Notes: generated from the letters alone by a model not told the origin. DNA of 64,000 nucleotides from an uncultured Bacteroidales bacterium (GCA_944325495.1 CALVAD010000001.1:1-64000); one strand, 5' to 3'. Shown: positions 14,661 through 25,145, counted from the first letter of the stretch. Translations and numbers: made by a program.

Positions 14661-15878
14661 TTCCAATGTGATGCGTATGATTCTGACGGTCGAGTCCGTG
14701 ACCTTGACACCTTCGTCTATGCGGTAGGGGAGCAGCGCCGCCACATGCCGGCCGTCCAGCTCCACGACGAGCGCGTTCTCCTTCTCGGTCATCGGTACAT
14801 GCAGGTCCGTGAAGATGTCGGAAACCTTCTTGCGGCCGCGCATGCCCAGCGGGATCATCCAGTCGCCGGGCTGCCATTTCCTGATTTTCAGCGGGACGGG
14901 CAGGCGGTCGGCGTCGGCTATCAGGACGCCTTTCTCCTGTCTGAGGGATTCCAGTCCGCTGCGTCCGAGGAATTCAATCCTGGGTCTTGCGCCTGTTGCT
15001 CCGGATGCGCTGCGGACAATCAGTCTGCCGGATGCGCCCGTGACGGGGCCGAAGCTGCGGCCGGCGTACTGCCTTCCTTCCGTCAGGCAGCGGACGAGCG
15101 CGGAGAATTCGTCCGCGGAGATTCCGCTGTCTTCCAGAAGCCTCCAGAGCACGAATTCCCAATGGGCGTCCGCAAGGAGCCCGGCAGTGGATATGCTTCC
15201 GTCGGGCAGCAGGATCCGTCCCGTCGCCGTCCGGAAATATTCTTCGGCTATGTCTCCGGCCTGGGCGAACCTCCGCATGTCGGCGTTCAGCGTCCGGACG
15301 AAGGAAGGATTGATTCTCGCGAACAGCGGAAAGATTTCGTTGCGCACGAGGTTGCGCCTGTATGAGCTGTCGGCGTTGGTGCTGTCCTCGCGCCAGCGGC
15401 GGCCGTGCTCCGACATCCACCTGCGGATGTCGGAGCGGCTCGTTCCGAGCAGAGGGCGCAGCACGCCCTCCCGGCCGCCCATGCCCCGTATTCCGCGTAT
15501 CCCGGTGCCCCTGAGGAGATTCAGGATCAATGTCTCTGCGTTGTCGTCGGCGTTGTGGGCGACCGCCACGGCTTCGAAGCCGTGGCCGCTGCAGAGTTCC
15601 CTGAACCAGCCGTAGCGCAGGTCCCTTGCCGCCATCTCTATGCTTATCCCCTGCCTTTGCGAATATCCCACGGTGTCGAAACGCTTTGTGAAACACTCCA
15701 TGCCGGTTTCCCGGCACCATTCCCTGACGAACAGCTCGTCGCCGTCGGATTCGTCTCCCCTGAGCCCGAAATTGCAGTGGGCGACAGCGAAAACAGCCCC
15801 GGGGAACAATTCCGGGGCTCTTTCCGCCATATACATCGAGTCGATGCCTCCGCTTACGGCAAGGAGAATGCGTCTCAT
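14658..15878 (-). CDS. tilS: tRNA(Ile)-lysidine synthase
   Basis: The 406-aa enzyme converts C34 of tRNA-Ile(CAU) to lysidine, which is needed to read AUA codons. The PP-loop SGGIDS is at residues 9-14, followed by AHCNFGLRGDESDGDE and the RDLRYGWFRE region. A C-terminal TilS domain is present. AUA is used often in this window's host genes, so the enzyme is important here. Confidence 0.93.
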   Translation of the reverse strand: MRRILLAVSGGIDSMYMAERAPELFPGAVFAVAHCNFGLRGDESDGDELFVREWCRETGMECFTKRFDTVGYSQRQGISIEMAARDLRYGWFRELCSGHGFEAVAVAHNADDNAETLILNLLRGTGIRGIRGMGGREGVLRPLLGTSRSDIRRWMSEHGRRWREDSTNADSSYRRNLVRNEIFPLFARINPSFVRTLNADMRRFAQAGDIAEEYFRTATGRILLPDGSISTAGLLADAHWEFVLWRLLEDSGISADEFSALVRCLTEGRQYAGRSFGPVTGASGRLIVRSASGATGARPRIEFLGRSGLESLRQEKGVLIADADRLPVPLKIRKWQPGDWMIPLGMRGRKKVSDIFTDLHVPMTEKENALVVELDGRHVAALLPYRIDEGVKVTDSTVRIIRITLE

Positions 15879-15879
15879 G

Positions 15880-16881
15880 CTACTTGTTGGCTATCAGCCA
15901 GGTGAAGCTTATGGAGAAGGACTCCTTGAACTGGACCTGCTGCCTTCCGTCGATGAGCACGATCGGGTCGTAGATCAGCCAGGTGTTCAGACCTATCTTG
16001 AAGAACTTGGCGAACTGCCAGGTGATCTTGTTGTCCCAGTTGACCCTGTTCTCCTTGAACGGCTGGTTGAGATAGTCGGTGAATAGCACGAGCTGGGTCT
16101 CGTAGAAGAAGCTGTCGTTGATGGAAGCCTTGAGGTTTATCTTGATCTGGGCACCGGACTGGAACAGGGCGCTCCTGTAGTTGTTGCCGTCGTCTGCGTC
16201 GAGACCTTCCTCCTTGAGCTTCATACCGTAGTTCTTCCTGAGCTCGGGTATGTTGCATATTGTGAAACCGCCGGTGAGGGGCGCGATGTTGATGTTGAAC
16301 CAGTCCGTGGGCACCCATTCCATACCTATCGCGAGGTTTGTGTAGGCCGGGGCCAGGAAGCCGGACTTGAGGGTGCCTGACCACAGGCCGCTCTCGGCGT
16401 CCTGTACATAGGAGTCATAGCTGTTGGAAAACTGTGAACGGAAGTCGAAAGAGACCGAGTAGTTCCATTTGCTCTCGGCCGATGTCTTGTAGGCGAAGCG
16501 GCTTTCGAAATACATGAGGTCATTGGTCTTCTGGAGGATGTTCTGCTTGTCCGCCGACCAGAGGAAGCCGTACTGGAGCTGGATCCTGTTGTTCCAGCTG
16601 CTCTGGTTCTTGGCGTAGTTGGCCTTGGCGTCGATGCCCGAGTTCATGCTCAGGGTGTTGTATCCGCCGGCCGCCCAGCTCCAGAGATTGGTCTGGTTGA
16701 ATCCGAGGTCGACCTGGAACGAATTTGTCCAGTAATTGGGCTTATCGACCTCTTCCTTCGCCTCCGGGGCCTCAAGCAGCGCCGCCGCAGCCTCTGCGGC
16801 CGCCTGCTGTACGTCGTCCTGGGCGAAAGACGGGGCCAGGAAGCAGCACGCGGCTGCCATGATGATGACAATTTTCCTCAT
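15880..16881 (-). CDS. DUF3078 outer-membrane protein
   Basis: The 333-aa protein has a signal peptide (MRKIVIIMAAACCFLAPSFA) followed by an acidic/Ala-rich linker and alternating aromatic beta strands (NYWTNSFQVDLGFNQTN, then LWSWAAGGYN), matching DUF3078. It is probably an outer-membrane beta barrel found across Bacteroidetes. It is 1 nt from tilS and 47 nt from proS, so it is likely co-transcribed with them. Confidence 0.85.
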   Translation of the reverse strand: MRKIVIIMAAACCFLAPSFAQDDVQQAAAEAAAALLEAPEAKEEVDKPNYWTNSFQVDLGFNQTNLWSWAAGGYNTLSMNSGIDAKANYAKNQSSWNNRIQLQYGFLWSADKQNILQKTNDLMYFESRFAYKTSAESKWNYSVSFDFRSQFSNSYDSYVQDAESGLWSGTLKSGFLAPAYTNLAIGMEWVPTDWFNINIAPLTGGFTICNIPELRKNYGMKLKEEGLDADDGNNYRSALFQSGAQIKINLKASINDSFFYETQLVLFTDYLNQPFKENRVNWDNKITWQFAKFFKIGLNTWLIYDPIVLIDGRQQVQFKESFSISFTWLIANK

Positions 16882-16928
16882 GAAATGGATTTTGACTGAC
16901 TGCAAGGTGACAATGGAAATGATTCTTC

Positions 16929-18407
16929 TCAATATGAAATGGCGAACACCACCCTGCGGTGAGAAGGCTTGCCGGAATAGATGTCCCTGCCCTCCTCCTC
17001 GCAGACATAGCTGTCGACGGGGATGCACCTGATGGTCGCCTTGGTCTCGTCCTTGATGGCCTGCTCGGTCTCGGGCGTACCGTCCCAGTGGCAGAGCAGG
17101 AAGCGTCCTGTCTGGATCTTTTCCTTGAATTCCTCCCAGCTGTCGCATTTCTCCACCCGGGACTCCCTGAAGGCGAGAGCCTTGTCGTAGATGTTCTGCT
17201 GTATGCTGTCAAGCAGGGCGGGAATGTGGTCGGCGAGATGCTCCAGAGGCATGGTCTCCTTGGTCAGGGTGTCCCTGCGGGCGACCTCCACGGTGCCGGA
17301 CTCGAGATCCCTCGCGCCCATGGCCAGACGCACGGGCACTCCCTTGAGCTCCCATTCGGCGAACTTGAACCCGGGTCTGAGAGTGTCGCGGTCATCGATC
17401 TTCCAGCTTACTGCGAGCCTGTCGAGGTCTGCGGATATCTCCTTCATCTTCGCGAGCACCTCGTTCCTTTCGTCTTCGGACTTGTATATGGGGACCATTA
17501 CGACCTGAATGGGCGCGAGCCTCGGGGGCAGCACGAGCCCGTTGTCGTCGCCGTGAGCCATTATCAGCGCTCCCATGAGCCGGGTGCTGACTCCCCATGA
17601 GGTCGCCCAGACATATTCCTGCTTCCCTTCCTTGTTGGTGAACTGGACGTCGAAGGACTTGGCGAAGTTCTGGCCGAGGAAGTGCGATGTCCCCGCCTGC
17701 AGCGCCTTGCCGTCCTGCATCATGGCCTCGATGGTCAGGGTGTCGAGCGCGCCTGCGAATCTTTCGTTGGGGCTCTTGTGGCCCATTATCACGGGCAGCG
17801 CCATCACGTTGCGGGCGAAGTCGGCGTAGATTCCGACCATCTGTTCCGCCCTCGCCCGGGCCTCCTCCGCGGTCGCGTGCGCGGTATGGCCCTCCTGCCA
17901 CAGGAATTCGGCCGTGCGCAGGAAAAGTCTCGTGCGCATCTCCCAGCGCACCACGTTGCACCACTGGTTGCAGAGTATGGGCAGGTCCCTCCATGAGGTT
18001 ATCCAGTTCTTGTATGTGCTCCAGATTATGGTCTCGGAGGTCGGACGCACTATGAGCTCCTCCTCCAGCCTGGCGTCGGGGTCCACGACCACGCCCTTTC
18101 CCTCAGGGTCGTTCATGAGCCGGTGGTGCGTCACCACGGCGCATTCCTTCGCGAAGCCCGCGACATGCTCGGCCTCGCGGCTGAAGAAGGACTTGGGTAT
18201 GAAAAGAGGGAAATAGGCGTTCTGCACGCCGGTCTGCTTGAACATTCCGTCCAGGAGATGCTGCATCTTCTCCCATATCGCATAGCCGTAGGGCTTTATG
18301 ACCATGCAGCCCCTGACCGCCGACTGCTCCGCGAGATCGGCCTTGAGGGCCAGATCATTGTACCACTGAGAATAGTTCTCCGAACGCTTGGTTACAGCTT
18401 TTGCCAT
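16929..18407 (-). CDS. proS: Prolyl-tRNA synthetase, archaeal/eukaryotic-type
   Basis: At 492 aa without the bacterial editing insert, this is the short ProS form used by Bacteroidetes. Class II motifs are visible: [14 protein letters not shown] (motif 1 region), [16 protein letters not shown] (motif 2) and the anticodon-binding domain with [15 protein letters not shown] set the start at ATG 18407 ([17 protein letters not shown]), where the family begins. Confidence 0.93.
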   Translation of the reverse strand: MAKAVTKRSENYSQWYNDLALKADLAEQSAVRGCMVIKPYGYAIWEKMQHLLDGMFKQTGVQNAYFPLFIPKSFFSREAEHVAGFAKECAVVTHHRLMNDPEGKGVVVDPDARLEEELIVRPTSETIIWSTYKNWITSWRDLPILCNQWCNVVRWEMRTRLFLRTAEFLWQEGHTAHATAEEARARAEQMVGIYADFARNVMALPVIMGHKSPNERFAGALDTLTIEAMMQDGKALQAGTSHFLGQNFAKSFDVQFTNKEGKQEYVWATSWGVSTRLMGALIMAHGDDNGLVLPPRLAPIQVVMVPIYKSEDERNEVLAKMKEISADLDRLAVSWKIDDRDTLRPGFKFAEWELKGVPVRLAMGARDLESGTVEVARRDTLTKETMPLEHLADHIPALLDSIQQNIYDKALAFRESRVEKCDSWEEFKEKIQTGRFLLCHWDGTPETEQAIKDETKATIRCIPVDSYVCEEEGRDIYSGKPSHRRVVFAISY

Positions 18408-18512
18408 ATTCTTGTTGAAATATCTGCGTTTTTTTTCGAAATTTGCATCTATAGTAAAGGTCGGGGCCCGATGGCCCGGACTTTGCGTGCAAAGATACAA
18501 ACTTTTACGATT

Positions 18513-19508
18513 ATGAAAATGAACCGGTGCATAGTACTCGTACTGCCTCTGCTCTTCTTGCTGTCATCTTGCGGAACCACCGCGCAGTTTGCGCAACAGC
18601 GGTTCCAGGACGGTATCTACAGCAGGCCGGAGCCCGTTGCCGAGGCGGTTCAGATTTATTCGAAAGATGATTTTGCGGCCATGGCCGCAGCCAATATCGC
18701 CCGCGAGGGCCAGCAGAAGGATACCGTCTATGTAGTAGTCAGGGACAATGACTGGTACGACTCCCCGTGGTTCGCATGGGGGAGCGCCTGGGCTTTGTCC
18801 TGGCCTTACCGCTGGTGGGCCTGGTCCTCATGGTATGACCCCTGGTACGGATGGGCGCGTCCCTGGTACGGCTCCTGGTATTCATGGTACTGGGATCCGT
18901 GGTTCTATGATCCCTGGTACTGGGACCCCTGGTATTACCGCCCTCACTACCACTATTACTGGCATGACCATTACTACCGTCCCCGTCCCGGGCTTTCGTC
19001 CGACGGACGCCATTTCTACGGGCCTCGCTTCCTGACCCAGGGCGGCGGCTCCATGGTGACGCGTCCGGGAACTTCCGGCGGCTACAACTACACGAGGTCG
19101 TACACTTCGGCGGGAGGGAATTACGGATCCGCCTCGGGTTCGGCTTCCTATACGCGAAGCCGCAGCGCCGCAGGCACGGGCGGCCGAGTGTCTGCCGGCA
19201 CGACATCGAGACCGTCGGGCGTCACCAATTCCACCACGAATTCCGGAAGGCGTCAGAGCGGCAGCTACAATTATTCGCGAAGCTGGTCTTCAGGATCAAG
19301 GAGCGGTGGGAACACCGGAACCCGCAGCAATTCCTTCAGCAGCCCTTCCCGCAGCAGCAGCCCTTCCCGCAGCTATTCCAGCCCGGGCAGGTCATATTCG
19401 GGAGGCTCGTCGTTCTCTTCACCTTCGCGCAGCTACGGAGGGAGCATGGGCGGCGGATCGTCTATGCGCAGCGGAGGCGGCGGCAATTACAGCCGCGGCC
19501 GCAGGTAA
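18513..19508 (+). CDS. Lipoprotein with a Trp/Tyr-rich repeat block
   Basis: The lipobox LLSSC puts the lipidated Cys at residue 20. After a short conserved-looking part (residues 25-75) comes a block, about residues 78-150, packed with W and Y in repeats such as [10 protein letters not shown] and [11 protein letters not shown]. The rest (about 165-331) is Ser/Gly/Arg/Tyr-rich and disordered. The protein is probably anchored to a membrane and could stick to surfaces or polysaccharide. No enzyme domain is seen. It is 24 nt upstream of an outer-membrane protein. Confidence 0.75.
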   Translation: MKMNRCIVLVLPLLFLLSSCGTTAQFAQQRFQDGIYSRPEPVAEAVQIYSKDDFAAMAAANIAREGQQKDTVYVVVRDNDWYDSPWFAWGSAWALSWPYRWWAWSSWYDPWYGWARPWYGSWYSWYWDPWFYDPWYWDPWYYRPHYHYYWHDHYYRPRPGLSSDGRHFYGPRFLTQGGGSMVTRPGTSGGYNYTRSYTSAGGNYGSASGSASYTRSRSAAGTGGRVSAGTTSRPSGVTNSTTNSGRRQSGSYNYSRSWSSGSRSGGNTGTRSNSFSSPSRSSSPSRSYSSPGRSYSGGSSFSSPSRSYGGSMGGGSSMRSGGGGNYSRGRR

Positions 19509-19532
19509 CAACTTTAAAACGATTACGAAACG

Positions 19533-21269
19533 ATGAAAGCAGTCAGAATATTTTGTGCTGCGGCCATGATAGCCGCGACTGCGGCGACCGCCGGCGCGCA
19601 GAACATGTACGATGCGATTGAATTCGGTCGCAATGAATATTACGGCACCGCCCGCTCGATGGCGCTGGGCAATGCCGTGACGGCAATCGGAGGGGATCTC
19701 GGTACGGTCGGCATCAATCCGGCCGGAGCCGCCGTGGCCGGCTATGGACAGATGGTGATAACCCCAGGAATTTCCATCTCCACCGTCGGCTCCTCATATT
19801 CCCCGGTGGGCGACCTGGAGTACGGACCCGAAAGGAATAATATAAGCACCAGGATGACGCTTCCGAATTTCGGCGTCACCGCGGTGTTCCAGACCGGACG
19901 CTCCAGCGGGCTGAAGTCCTTCACCTTCGGTCTGATCTCGAACCAGACCAGGCAGTATAACTATTATGCGAGCGCCTTCGGCAGGAACTCCTTTACATCG
20001 AAGGCCGGCGAGTTCGCTGCCGCCGCCAGCGGCTACAGCGAGGATCTCATAGCCGGCAGCAATGCCTTCGACGCGACGGACATATCCTGGGACATCCTTA
20101 CGGCCTACAGGGGCGGCGTGTTCGGCTCGTACACCAAGGGCGACGGAACCTACGACTATGCCGGCGTCACGCAGATGATAGACGAAACCGGCATGTGGTG
20201 CTATGTTCCCGGAGAGCTGTCGCAGAATTCCGTCACGCGCAAATGGGGCAGCAAGAACGACATCGTGCTGAATTTCGCGATGAACTTCTCCGACAATGTG
20301 TTCGTCGGTTTCAACGTGGGCTTCCCCTATGCCAGATACGGCTATGACGAGGCGTTCTACGAGGCCGCCGTCAATCCCGAGCAGTTCGCGATAACCTATC
20401 TGGACAAGGCCGGGAACGAGATGACCACGTACTTCAACTCCGCTTCGTACGGATATCAGTATATGGCGGACCTGGATGGCGTCTACGCCAAGATAGGTGT
20501 CATATTGACTCCCTTCGAAGGGCTCAGGATAGGCGCGGCGATACAGACCCCGACCATGTACACGATCACGGAGCACTGGCAGAACTCCGCGTCCACGACC
20601 TACGCGGACATGATGTTCAATGCCAACGGATATTCCCCGGAAGGCGAGTACTCCTATAATTATACAGCGCCGTACTCGGCGAATTTCGGACTTGCCTGGA
20701 CCTTCGGGGAGAGAGGGTTCGTCAGTGTCGACTATGAGCTCACGGACTACAGCGTGATGAGGTTCCACGAGCTGCACCGCGGCGGAGCGCCGATGGAGGA
20801 CATCTTCGCCATACACAACGAGACGAACAGATATTTCGCCGGCGTGGCGCACAACCTGAGGATAGGCGCCGAGCTCAGGCTCACTCCCGCATTCTCGCTG
20901 CGCGCGGGCTATGGTCTCGCGACCTCCCCCGAGCGTCACTGGACCAACGACAGGGGTGAGGATGTGACTTCCGGTGATTTCATGGCTGAATATGAAGATT
21001 ATCAGTCCGGGGCCAAGTTCCTCGTCGGCAGCGCTTATTATCCGGACAGGACCCAGTCTGTATCCTTCGGAATCGGCTATTCTTCGCCAGGCTCCTTCTT
21101 TGCGGACCTCGGCGCGGTGCTGACCTCATATCCCGACACGGTGTTCGTACCTTACCTCTATTACGACAGCTACGACGCCGCCGGCAATCTGCAGAATGTC
21201 GCATCACCTACTATATTGAACCATGTCAATCTCTGGAATGTCGCGCTGACGATAGGCTGGAGGTTCTAG
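19533..21269 (+). CDS. FadL/OmpP1-type outer-membrane protein
   Basis: The 578-aa protein has a signal peptide (AATAATAGAQ cleavage region) and the FadL-family N-terminus (RSMALGNAVTAIGGDLGTVGINPAG). Many alternating beta strands follow, with a C-terminal strand ending in aromatic residues (TIGWRF). Such barrels carry hydrophobic compounds, or in the PorV branch act in type IX secretion; which one applies here is open. lpxD follows 15 nt downstream, so envelope genes may be co-expressed. Confidence 0.85.
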   Translation: MKAVRIFCAAAMIAATAATAGAQNMYDAIEFGRNEYYGTARSMALGNAVTAIGGDLGTVGINPAGAAVAGYGQMVITPGISISTVGSSYSPVGDLEYGPERNNISTRMTLPNFGVTAVFQTGRSSGLKSFTFGLISNQTRQYNYYASAFGRNSFTSKAGEFAAAASGYSEDLIAGSNAFDATDISWDILTAYRGGVFGSYTKGDGTYDYAGVTQMIDETGMWCYVPGELSQNSVTRKWGSKNDIVLNFAMNFSDNVFVGFNVGFPYARYGYDEAFYEAAVNPEQFAITYLDKAGNEMTTYFNSASYGYQYMADLDGVYAKIGVILTPFEGLRIGAAIQTPTMYTITEHWQNSASTTYADMMFNANGYSPEGEYSYNYTAPYSANFGLAWTFGERGFVSVDYELTDYSVMRFHELHRGGAPMEDIFAIHNETNRYFAGVAHNLRIGAELRLTPAFSLRAGYGLATSPERHWTNDRGEDVTSGDFMAEYEDYQSGAKFLVGSAYYPDRTQSVSFGIGYSSPGSFFADLGAVLTSYPDTVFVPYLYYDSYDAAGNLQNVASPTILNHVNLWNVALTIGWRF

Positions 21270-21284
21270 TGAAAAAATTCATTT

Positions 21285-22271
21285 ATGGAATTCACCGCAC
21301 AGCAGCTTGCCGAAGTGCTGAAGGGAACAGTTGAAGGCAATCCTCAGGAAAAGGTATCATCTTTCGCGAAGATAGAACACGGCAAGCCGGGGCAGCTCTG
21401 TTTTTTTGCAAATCCCAAGTACGAACATTATGTATATACCAGCAAGGCTTCGGTCTTGCTGGTAAATTCCGATTTTGTGCCGAAGGCGCCGGTCACCCCG
21501 ACTCTCGTGAGGGTGGAGAATGCCTATGACGCCCTCGCGGAACTGCTCTCCTTCATGGCCCGGCAGAAAAAGGCGTACAGGCGCCACCGCGGCCGCTGCC
21601 GCATTTCCTGGAGCGCCAGGCTGGGGAAGAAGGTCCATGTCGGGGACTTCGTGACCATAGGCAGGGACTGCGTCATCGGCGACTGTACCAAGATATATGA
21701 CAACGTGACGATAGGTGCGGGCACGAAGATAGGCTCGTACTGCATCATCTATCCAGGCGTGCATATCTTCCCCGGAATGGTTATCGGCGACCGCGTGATC
21801 CTTCACGCAGGCTGCATCATAGGCGACGACGGCTTCGGCAACGCTCCCCAGCCCGACGGCAGCTGGAAGAAGATAGAGCATGTGGGCAACGTCGTCATCG
21901 GCAACGATGTGGAGATCGGCTCCAACACGACCGTGGACAGGGCTCCGATGGAGTCCACGATAATCGAGGACGGGGTGAGGATAGACAATCTCTGCCAGAT
22001 CGCACACAACGTCGTGGTCGGCAGGAACACCGCGATGGCCGCCCTGTCGGGCATCGCAGGTTCCTCGAAGATTGGAAAGAACTGCATCCTGGCCGGACAG
22101 GTGGGGATTTCCGGCCATGTGACCATAGCCGACAAGACTACGCTCGCCGCGCAGACTGGAGTGATAGGCAACATAAAGGATTCCGGAAAAGTCTATTTCG
22201 GCAGCCCGGCCCTGCCGCACCGCACTTTCCTGCGGGCGTATGCCAAATTCAAGAAGTCGGGGGAGGAATAA
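21285..22271 (+). CDS. lpxD: UDP-3-O-acylglucosamine N-acyltransferase
   Basis: The 328-aa enzyme performs the third step of lipid A synthesis, adding a second hydroxyacyl chain to UDP-3-O-acylglucosamine. An N-terminal uridine-binding domain ([20 protein letters not shown]) is followed by a left-handed beta helix of hexapeptide repeats. The catalytic His is probably in [11 protein letters not shown]. It is the first of three clustered lipid A genes. Confidence 0.93.
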   Translation: MEFTAQQLAEVLKGTVEGNPQEKVSSFAKIEHGKPGQLCFFANPKYEHYVYTSKASVLLVNSDFVPKAPVTPTLVRVENAYDALAELLSFMARQKKAYRRHRGRCRISWSARLGKKVHVGDFVTIGRDCVIGDCTKIYDNVTIGAGTKIGSYCIIYPGVHIFPGMVIGDRVILHAGCIIGDDGFGNAPQPDGSWKKIEHVGNVVIGNDVEIGSNTTVDRAPMESTIIEDGVRIDNLCQIAHNVVVGRNTAMAALSGIAGSSKIGKNCILAGQVGISGHVTIADKTTLAAQTGVIGNIKDSGKVYFGSPALPHRTFLRAYAKFKKSGEE

Positions 22272-22298
22272 AAATTTTTTATATCTTTGCAGCCCATT

Positions 22299-23195
22299 AT
22301 GGACCAGCAGACATTAAAGAGAGAGTACAAATTCGAGGGGAGAGGTCTTCATACGGGCAAGTACGCCCATCTGACGCTCTGTCCGGCTCCGGAGAACTAC
22401 GGAATCCGTTTCTTCCGCAAGGATGCGGGCGTGGAGATACCTGCCGTCGCCACAAATGTTAGCAAGACCGACAGAAGCACCACCATTTCGCAGGGAGGTG
22501 TTTCCGTGGTCACCATAGAGCATCTGCTCTCGGCCCTCACCGGACTGGGAGTGGACAATGCCAGAATAGAGCTTGACAACGAGGAGGTGCCTATCCTCGA
22601 CGGCAGCGCGGAGACCTATGTCAGGGCGATAGCTCCCGACGGGCTCCGTGTCCAGAATGCCGAAAGAAAGTATATAGAGATTAAGGAGACGATAGAGGTC
22701 CGCGACGAGCAGACAGGCTCCTGGGTAAGAATCGAGCCCTCGGACAAGATGTCCTTCGAGGTGACGGTCGATTTCAATTCCAAGGTGCTCGGCGTCCAGA
22801 CGGCCCACTGGAGCGAGAATTCCGACTATGTGGGGCAGGTGGCGCCGTGCCGCACTTTCTGCTTCTTCCATGAACTCGAAGCCCTGGCGGCCTACGGCCT
22901 GATCAAGGGAGGCGACGTGGACAACGCCATAGTGGTCGTGGAGCATCCCGTGACAAAGGAGCAGGTGGACAACATGAGCCGCATCTTCGGCCAGCCGAGG
23001 CTCTCCGTCAGGGAGGACGGCTATCTGAGCAACATCGTACTCCATTTCCCGAATGAATGCGGGCGGCACAAGCTGCTCGACCTCATAGGAGACATGAGAC
23101 TTCTGGGCGGTTTCCCGAAAGCCCATGTCAGCGCGTACAAACCTGGCCACAAAATTAACAGTATCGCCGCGAAGACGGCTTTGTCAAAACTTTAG
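22299..23195 (+). CDS. lpxC: UDP-3-O-acyl-N-acetylglucosamine deacetylase
   Basis: The 298-aa zinc deacetylase commits UDP-GlcNAc to lipid A. Motifs are intact: TIEHLLSAL (zinc His), LDGSAETYV, HELEALAAYGLIKGGD, and HKLLDLIGDMRLLGG with the second zinc His. Most Bacteroidetes carry LpxC fused to the dehydratase FabZ; here the frame ends right after the LpxC domain. A TATCTTTG -7 box at 22282-22289 suggests a promoter of its own. Confidence 0.93.
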   Translation: MDQQTLKREYKFEGRGLHTGKYAHLTLCPAPENYGIRFFRKDAGVEIPAVATNVSKTDRSTTISQGGVSVVTIEHLLSALTGLGVDNARIELDNEEVPILDGSAETYVRAIAPDGLRVQNAERKYIEIKETIEVRDEQTGSWVRIEPSDKMSFEVTVDFNSKVLGVQTAHWSENSDYVGQVAPCRTFCFFHELEALAAYGLIKGGDVDNAIVVVEHPVTKEQVDNMSRIFGQPRLSVREDGYLSNIVLHFPNECGRHKLLDLIGDMRLLGGFPKAHVSAYKPGHKINSIAAKTALSKL

Positions 23196-23199
23196 ATTT

Positions 23200-24012
23200 A
23201 TGGCTAAAATTCATCCTCTCGCGACAGTGAGCGCGAGTGCAAAACTGGGAGAAAATGTCGAAGTCGGACCCTACGCCTTCATCGACGACAACGTGACCAT
23301 CGGGGACAACTGCAAGATCTATCCCCACGCCAACATTTTCTCGTATGTCACAATGGGCAGCAACTGCCAGGTGTTTCCCGGCGCCGTGGTGGGCGGAATT
23401 CCCCAGGACCTGAAATTCAAGGGAGAGGAAACCTATGTTGAAATCGGCAACAATGTCACCATCCGCGAGTGCGCCACCATCAACAGGGGTACGCAGGCCA
23501 GCGGAAAGGGCGTCACGAGAATCGGGGATGACACCCTGATCATGTCCTATGTCCATGTCGCGCACGACTGCCGCGTCGGCAGCCACTGCATACTCGTGAG
23601 CTATGTGGGCATAGCCGGCGAGACCGATGTCGACGACTGGGCCATCATAGGCGGCAACACAGCCGTGCACCAGTTCTCGCATATCGGAACCCATGCCATG
23701 GTGGGCGGCTGCTCGGCCGTGAACAAGGACATCCCGCCCTATTCCATCTGCGGCAGGACCCCTATCTGCTATGCCGGAATAAATATCGTGGGCCTGCGCA
23801 GGCGCGGTTTCGATTCCGACACCATGCGCAGTATCAAGGACATCTACGATACCATCTACTATCAGGGCTATAATATCTCCGACGGCTGCGCCAAGGTTGC
23901 CGCAGGCTTCCCCCAGTCCGTGGAGCGCGACACCATCCTCGAATTCATCCGGAATTCCAAGAGAGGCATAGTCCGTGCAGGCGATTCTTCATCCAAAGGC
24001 GCCATCGAATAG
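23200..24012 (+). CDS. lpxA: Acyl-ACP--UDP-GlcNAc O-acyltransferase
   Basis: The 270-aa enzyme starts lipid A synthesis by adding a hydroxyacyl chain to UDP-GlcNAc. It is a left-handed beta helix of hexapeptide repeats (TIGDNCKIYPHANIFS) with the catalytic His in MSYVHVAHDC and the family block GIPQDLKFKGE. It begins 4 nt after lpxC, where FabZ would normally be. Confidence 0.93.
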   Translation: MAKIHPLATVSASAKLGENVEVGPYAFIDDNVTIGDNCKIYPHANIFSYVTMGSNCQVFPGAVVGGIPQDLKFKGEETYVEIGNNVTIRECATINRGTQASGKGVTRIGDDTLIMSYVHVAHDCRVGSHCILVSYVGIAGETDVDDWAIIGGNTAVHQFSHIGTHAMVGGCSAVNKDIPPYSICGRTPICYAGINIVGLRRRGFDSDTMRSIKDIYDTIYYQGYNISDGCAKVAAGFPQSVERDTILEFIRNSKRGIVRAGDSSSKGAIE

Positions 24013-24015
24013 GAC

Positions 24016-24609
24016 TTGACCCTTACGATAGCATATTTCCCTCCGATAGAATACTTTGCGCTGCTCGCAAGGTATTCTTCGGTTTATATGGAGGCCTGCG
24101 AGAACTATCAGAAGCAGTCGTACCGCAACCGCTGCCGCATCTATGCCGCGGAAGGGGTGCAGAATCTGAATTTCCCCATAGTGCACAGCGGCGGGAGCAT
24201 CAACATCCCGATACGCGAGGTGCTCGTCGACTGGTCGACGCCATGGCTGGCGAAGACCAAGCGCTGCATCGACACGGCCTACAGTTCTTCTCCGTTCTTC
24301 GACTATTACCGCGACAGTCTGTATGCCCTGCTCGACACGCGGCCGGAGACCCTATGGGATCTGGACATGGGCATAATCCGCTATTTCATGCAGAAGATAG
24401 GCCTGAACACCAAGATAGTCTGCACAGCGGAGTATGCGGACGAACACGTGGACATACATCCGAAAAGGCCCAACTCAATCCTTCGCGATCTCGGATTGGA
24501 AAGGCCTTACTGGCAGGTTTTCTCCGGAAAATGCGGCTTCATCCCGAACCTGTCGGTCATGGACCTTCTGTTCAACGAAGGTCCGGGCGCCATCGGCTGG
24601 CTGCTATGA
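24016..24609 (+). CDS. WbqC-family protein
   Basis: The 197-aa protein begins at a TTG codon 3 nt after lpxA; no ATG fits better. It matches WbqC-like proteins (AYFPPIEYFALLARY, then YQKQSYRNRCRI and HPKRPNSILRDL), which are linked to cell-surface polysaccharide or lipid genes but lack a proven activity. The position supports an envelope role. Its end overlaps a convergent lipoprotein gene by 6 nt. Confidence 0.8.
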   Translation: MTLTIAYFPPIEYFALLARYSSVYMEACENYQKQSYRNRCRIYAAEGVQNLNFPIVHSGGSINIPIREVLVDWSTPWLAKTKRCIDTAYSSSPFFDYYRDSLYALLDTRPETLWDLDMGIIRYFMQKIGLNTKIVCTAEYADEHVDIHPKRPNSILRDLGLERPYWQVFSGKCGFIPNLSVMDLLFNEGPGAIGWLL

Positions 24610-25086
24610 TTCCGGCGTCGTCCCAGTGATTTCTCCCAGGTCCACGCTGGAGGGAAGATAGGTCCTCCAGGCAATCTCCACATTGGTCTTGGAACCGGTC
24701 ATGTACATGGATACCCTGATGAACTTGATCTGCTCGTTTTCCGACGACTCTCCGGATTCCCCGCCGTCCCCGGGCTTTTCGGCTTCGACGTCCCTGTCGA
24801 GCAGCGACACGAGGTAGTCCTCGTCCAGGAGTTCCACTGTCTCAGCGAAATATTCCTGTCCGTAGGTCATGGCTTCATGCGAAGTGGCCGCTATGGCAGG
24901 AAGCTCCCTGTCCTCGAGCACTTTGTTGAAATAGTCTTCGATTTCCTTGCCTATGTTGTCCTTGTCGTCGACATAGTAGATGACCCTGTTGGTGAAGCTG
25001 TAGTTGTCGAACATGTCGAGGTTGCAGGAGTTGAGGCAGAGCAGCCCCGCGCATGCGGTGAGCATTTTTATGAGTGTTTTGCGCAT
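24604..25086 (-). CDS. Small lipoprotein of unknown function
   Basis: The 160-aa protein has a signal peptide with lipobox LNSC (Cys near residue 21) and an N-terminal part (TNRVIYYVDDKDNIGKEIED), then an acidic linker rich in Glu, Ser and Gly. The start is ATG 25086. No family is recognised. It is divergent from the rimP-nusA-infB operon. Confidence 0.65.
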   Translation of the reverse strand: MRKTLIKMLTACAGLLCLNSCNLDMFDNYSFTNRVIYYVDDKDNIGKEIEDYFNKVLEDRELPAIAATSHEAMTYGQEYFAETVELLDEDYLVSLLDRDVEAEKPGDGGESGESSENEQIKFIRVSMYMTGSKTNVEIAWRTYLPSSVDLGEITGTTPES

Positions 25087-25096
25087 ATCGGATAAT

Positions 25097-25130
25097 TTTG
25101 GCAAAATTATAAATTTATTTTGTATCTTTG
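25097..25130 (+). promoter_or_regulatory. Promoter of the rimP-nusA-infB operon
   Basis: TTTG at 25097-25100 and TATCTTTG at 25123-25130 are spaced 22 nt, slightly longer than the consensus. The region is AT-rich, in contrast to flanking genes. Confidence 0.55.
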
Positions 25131-25145
25131 CAAAGTGAAAGAGAT

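Noticed and set aside
19794..20939. A 381-codon minus-strand open frame opposite the FadL-like gene
   Set aside because: It mirrors the codon pattern of the plus-strand gene, which has a signal peptide and family motifs; the minus frame has none.
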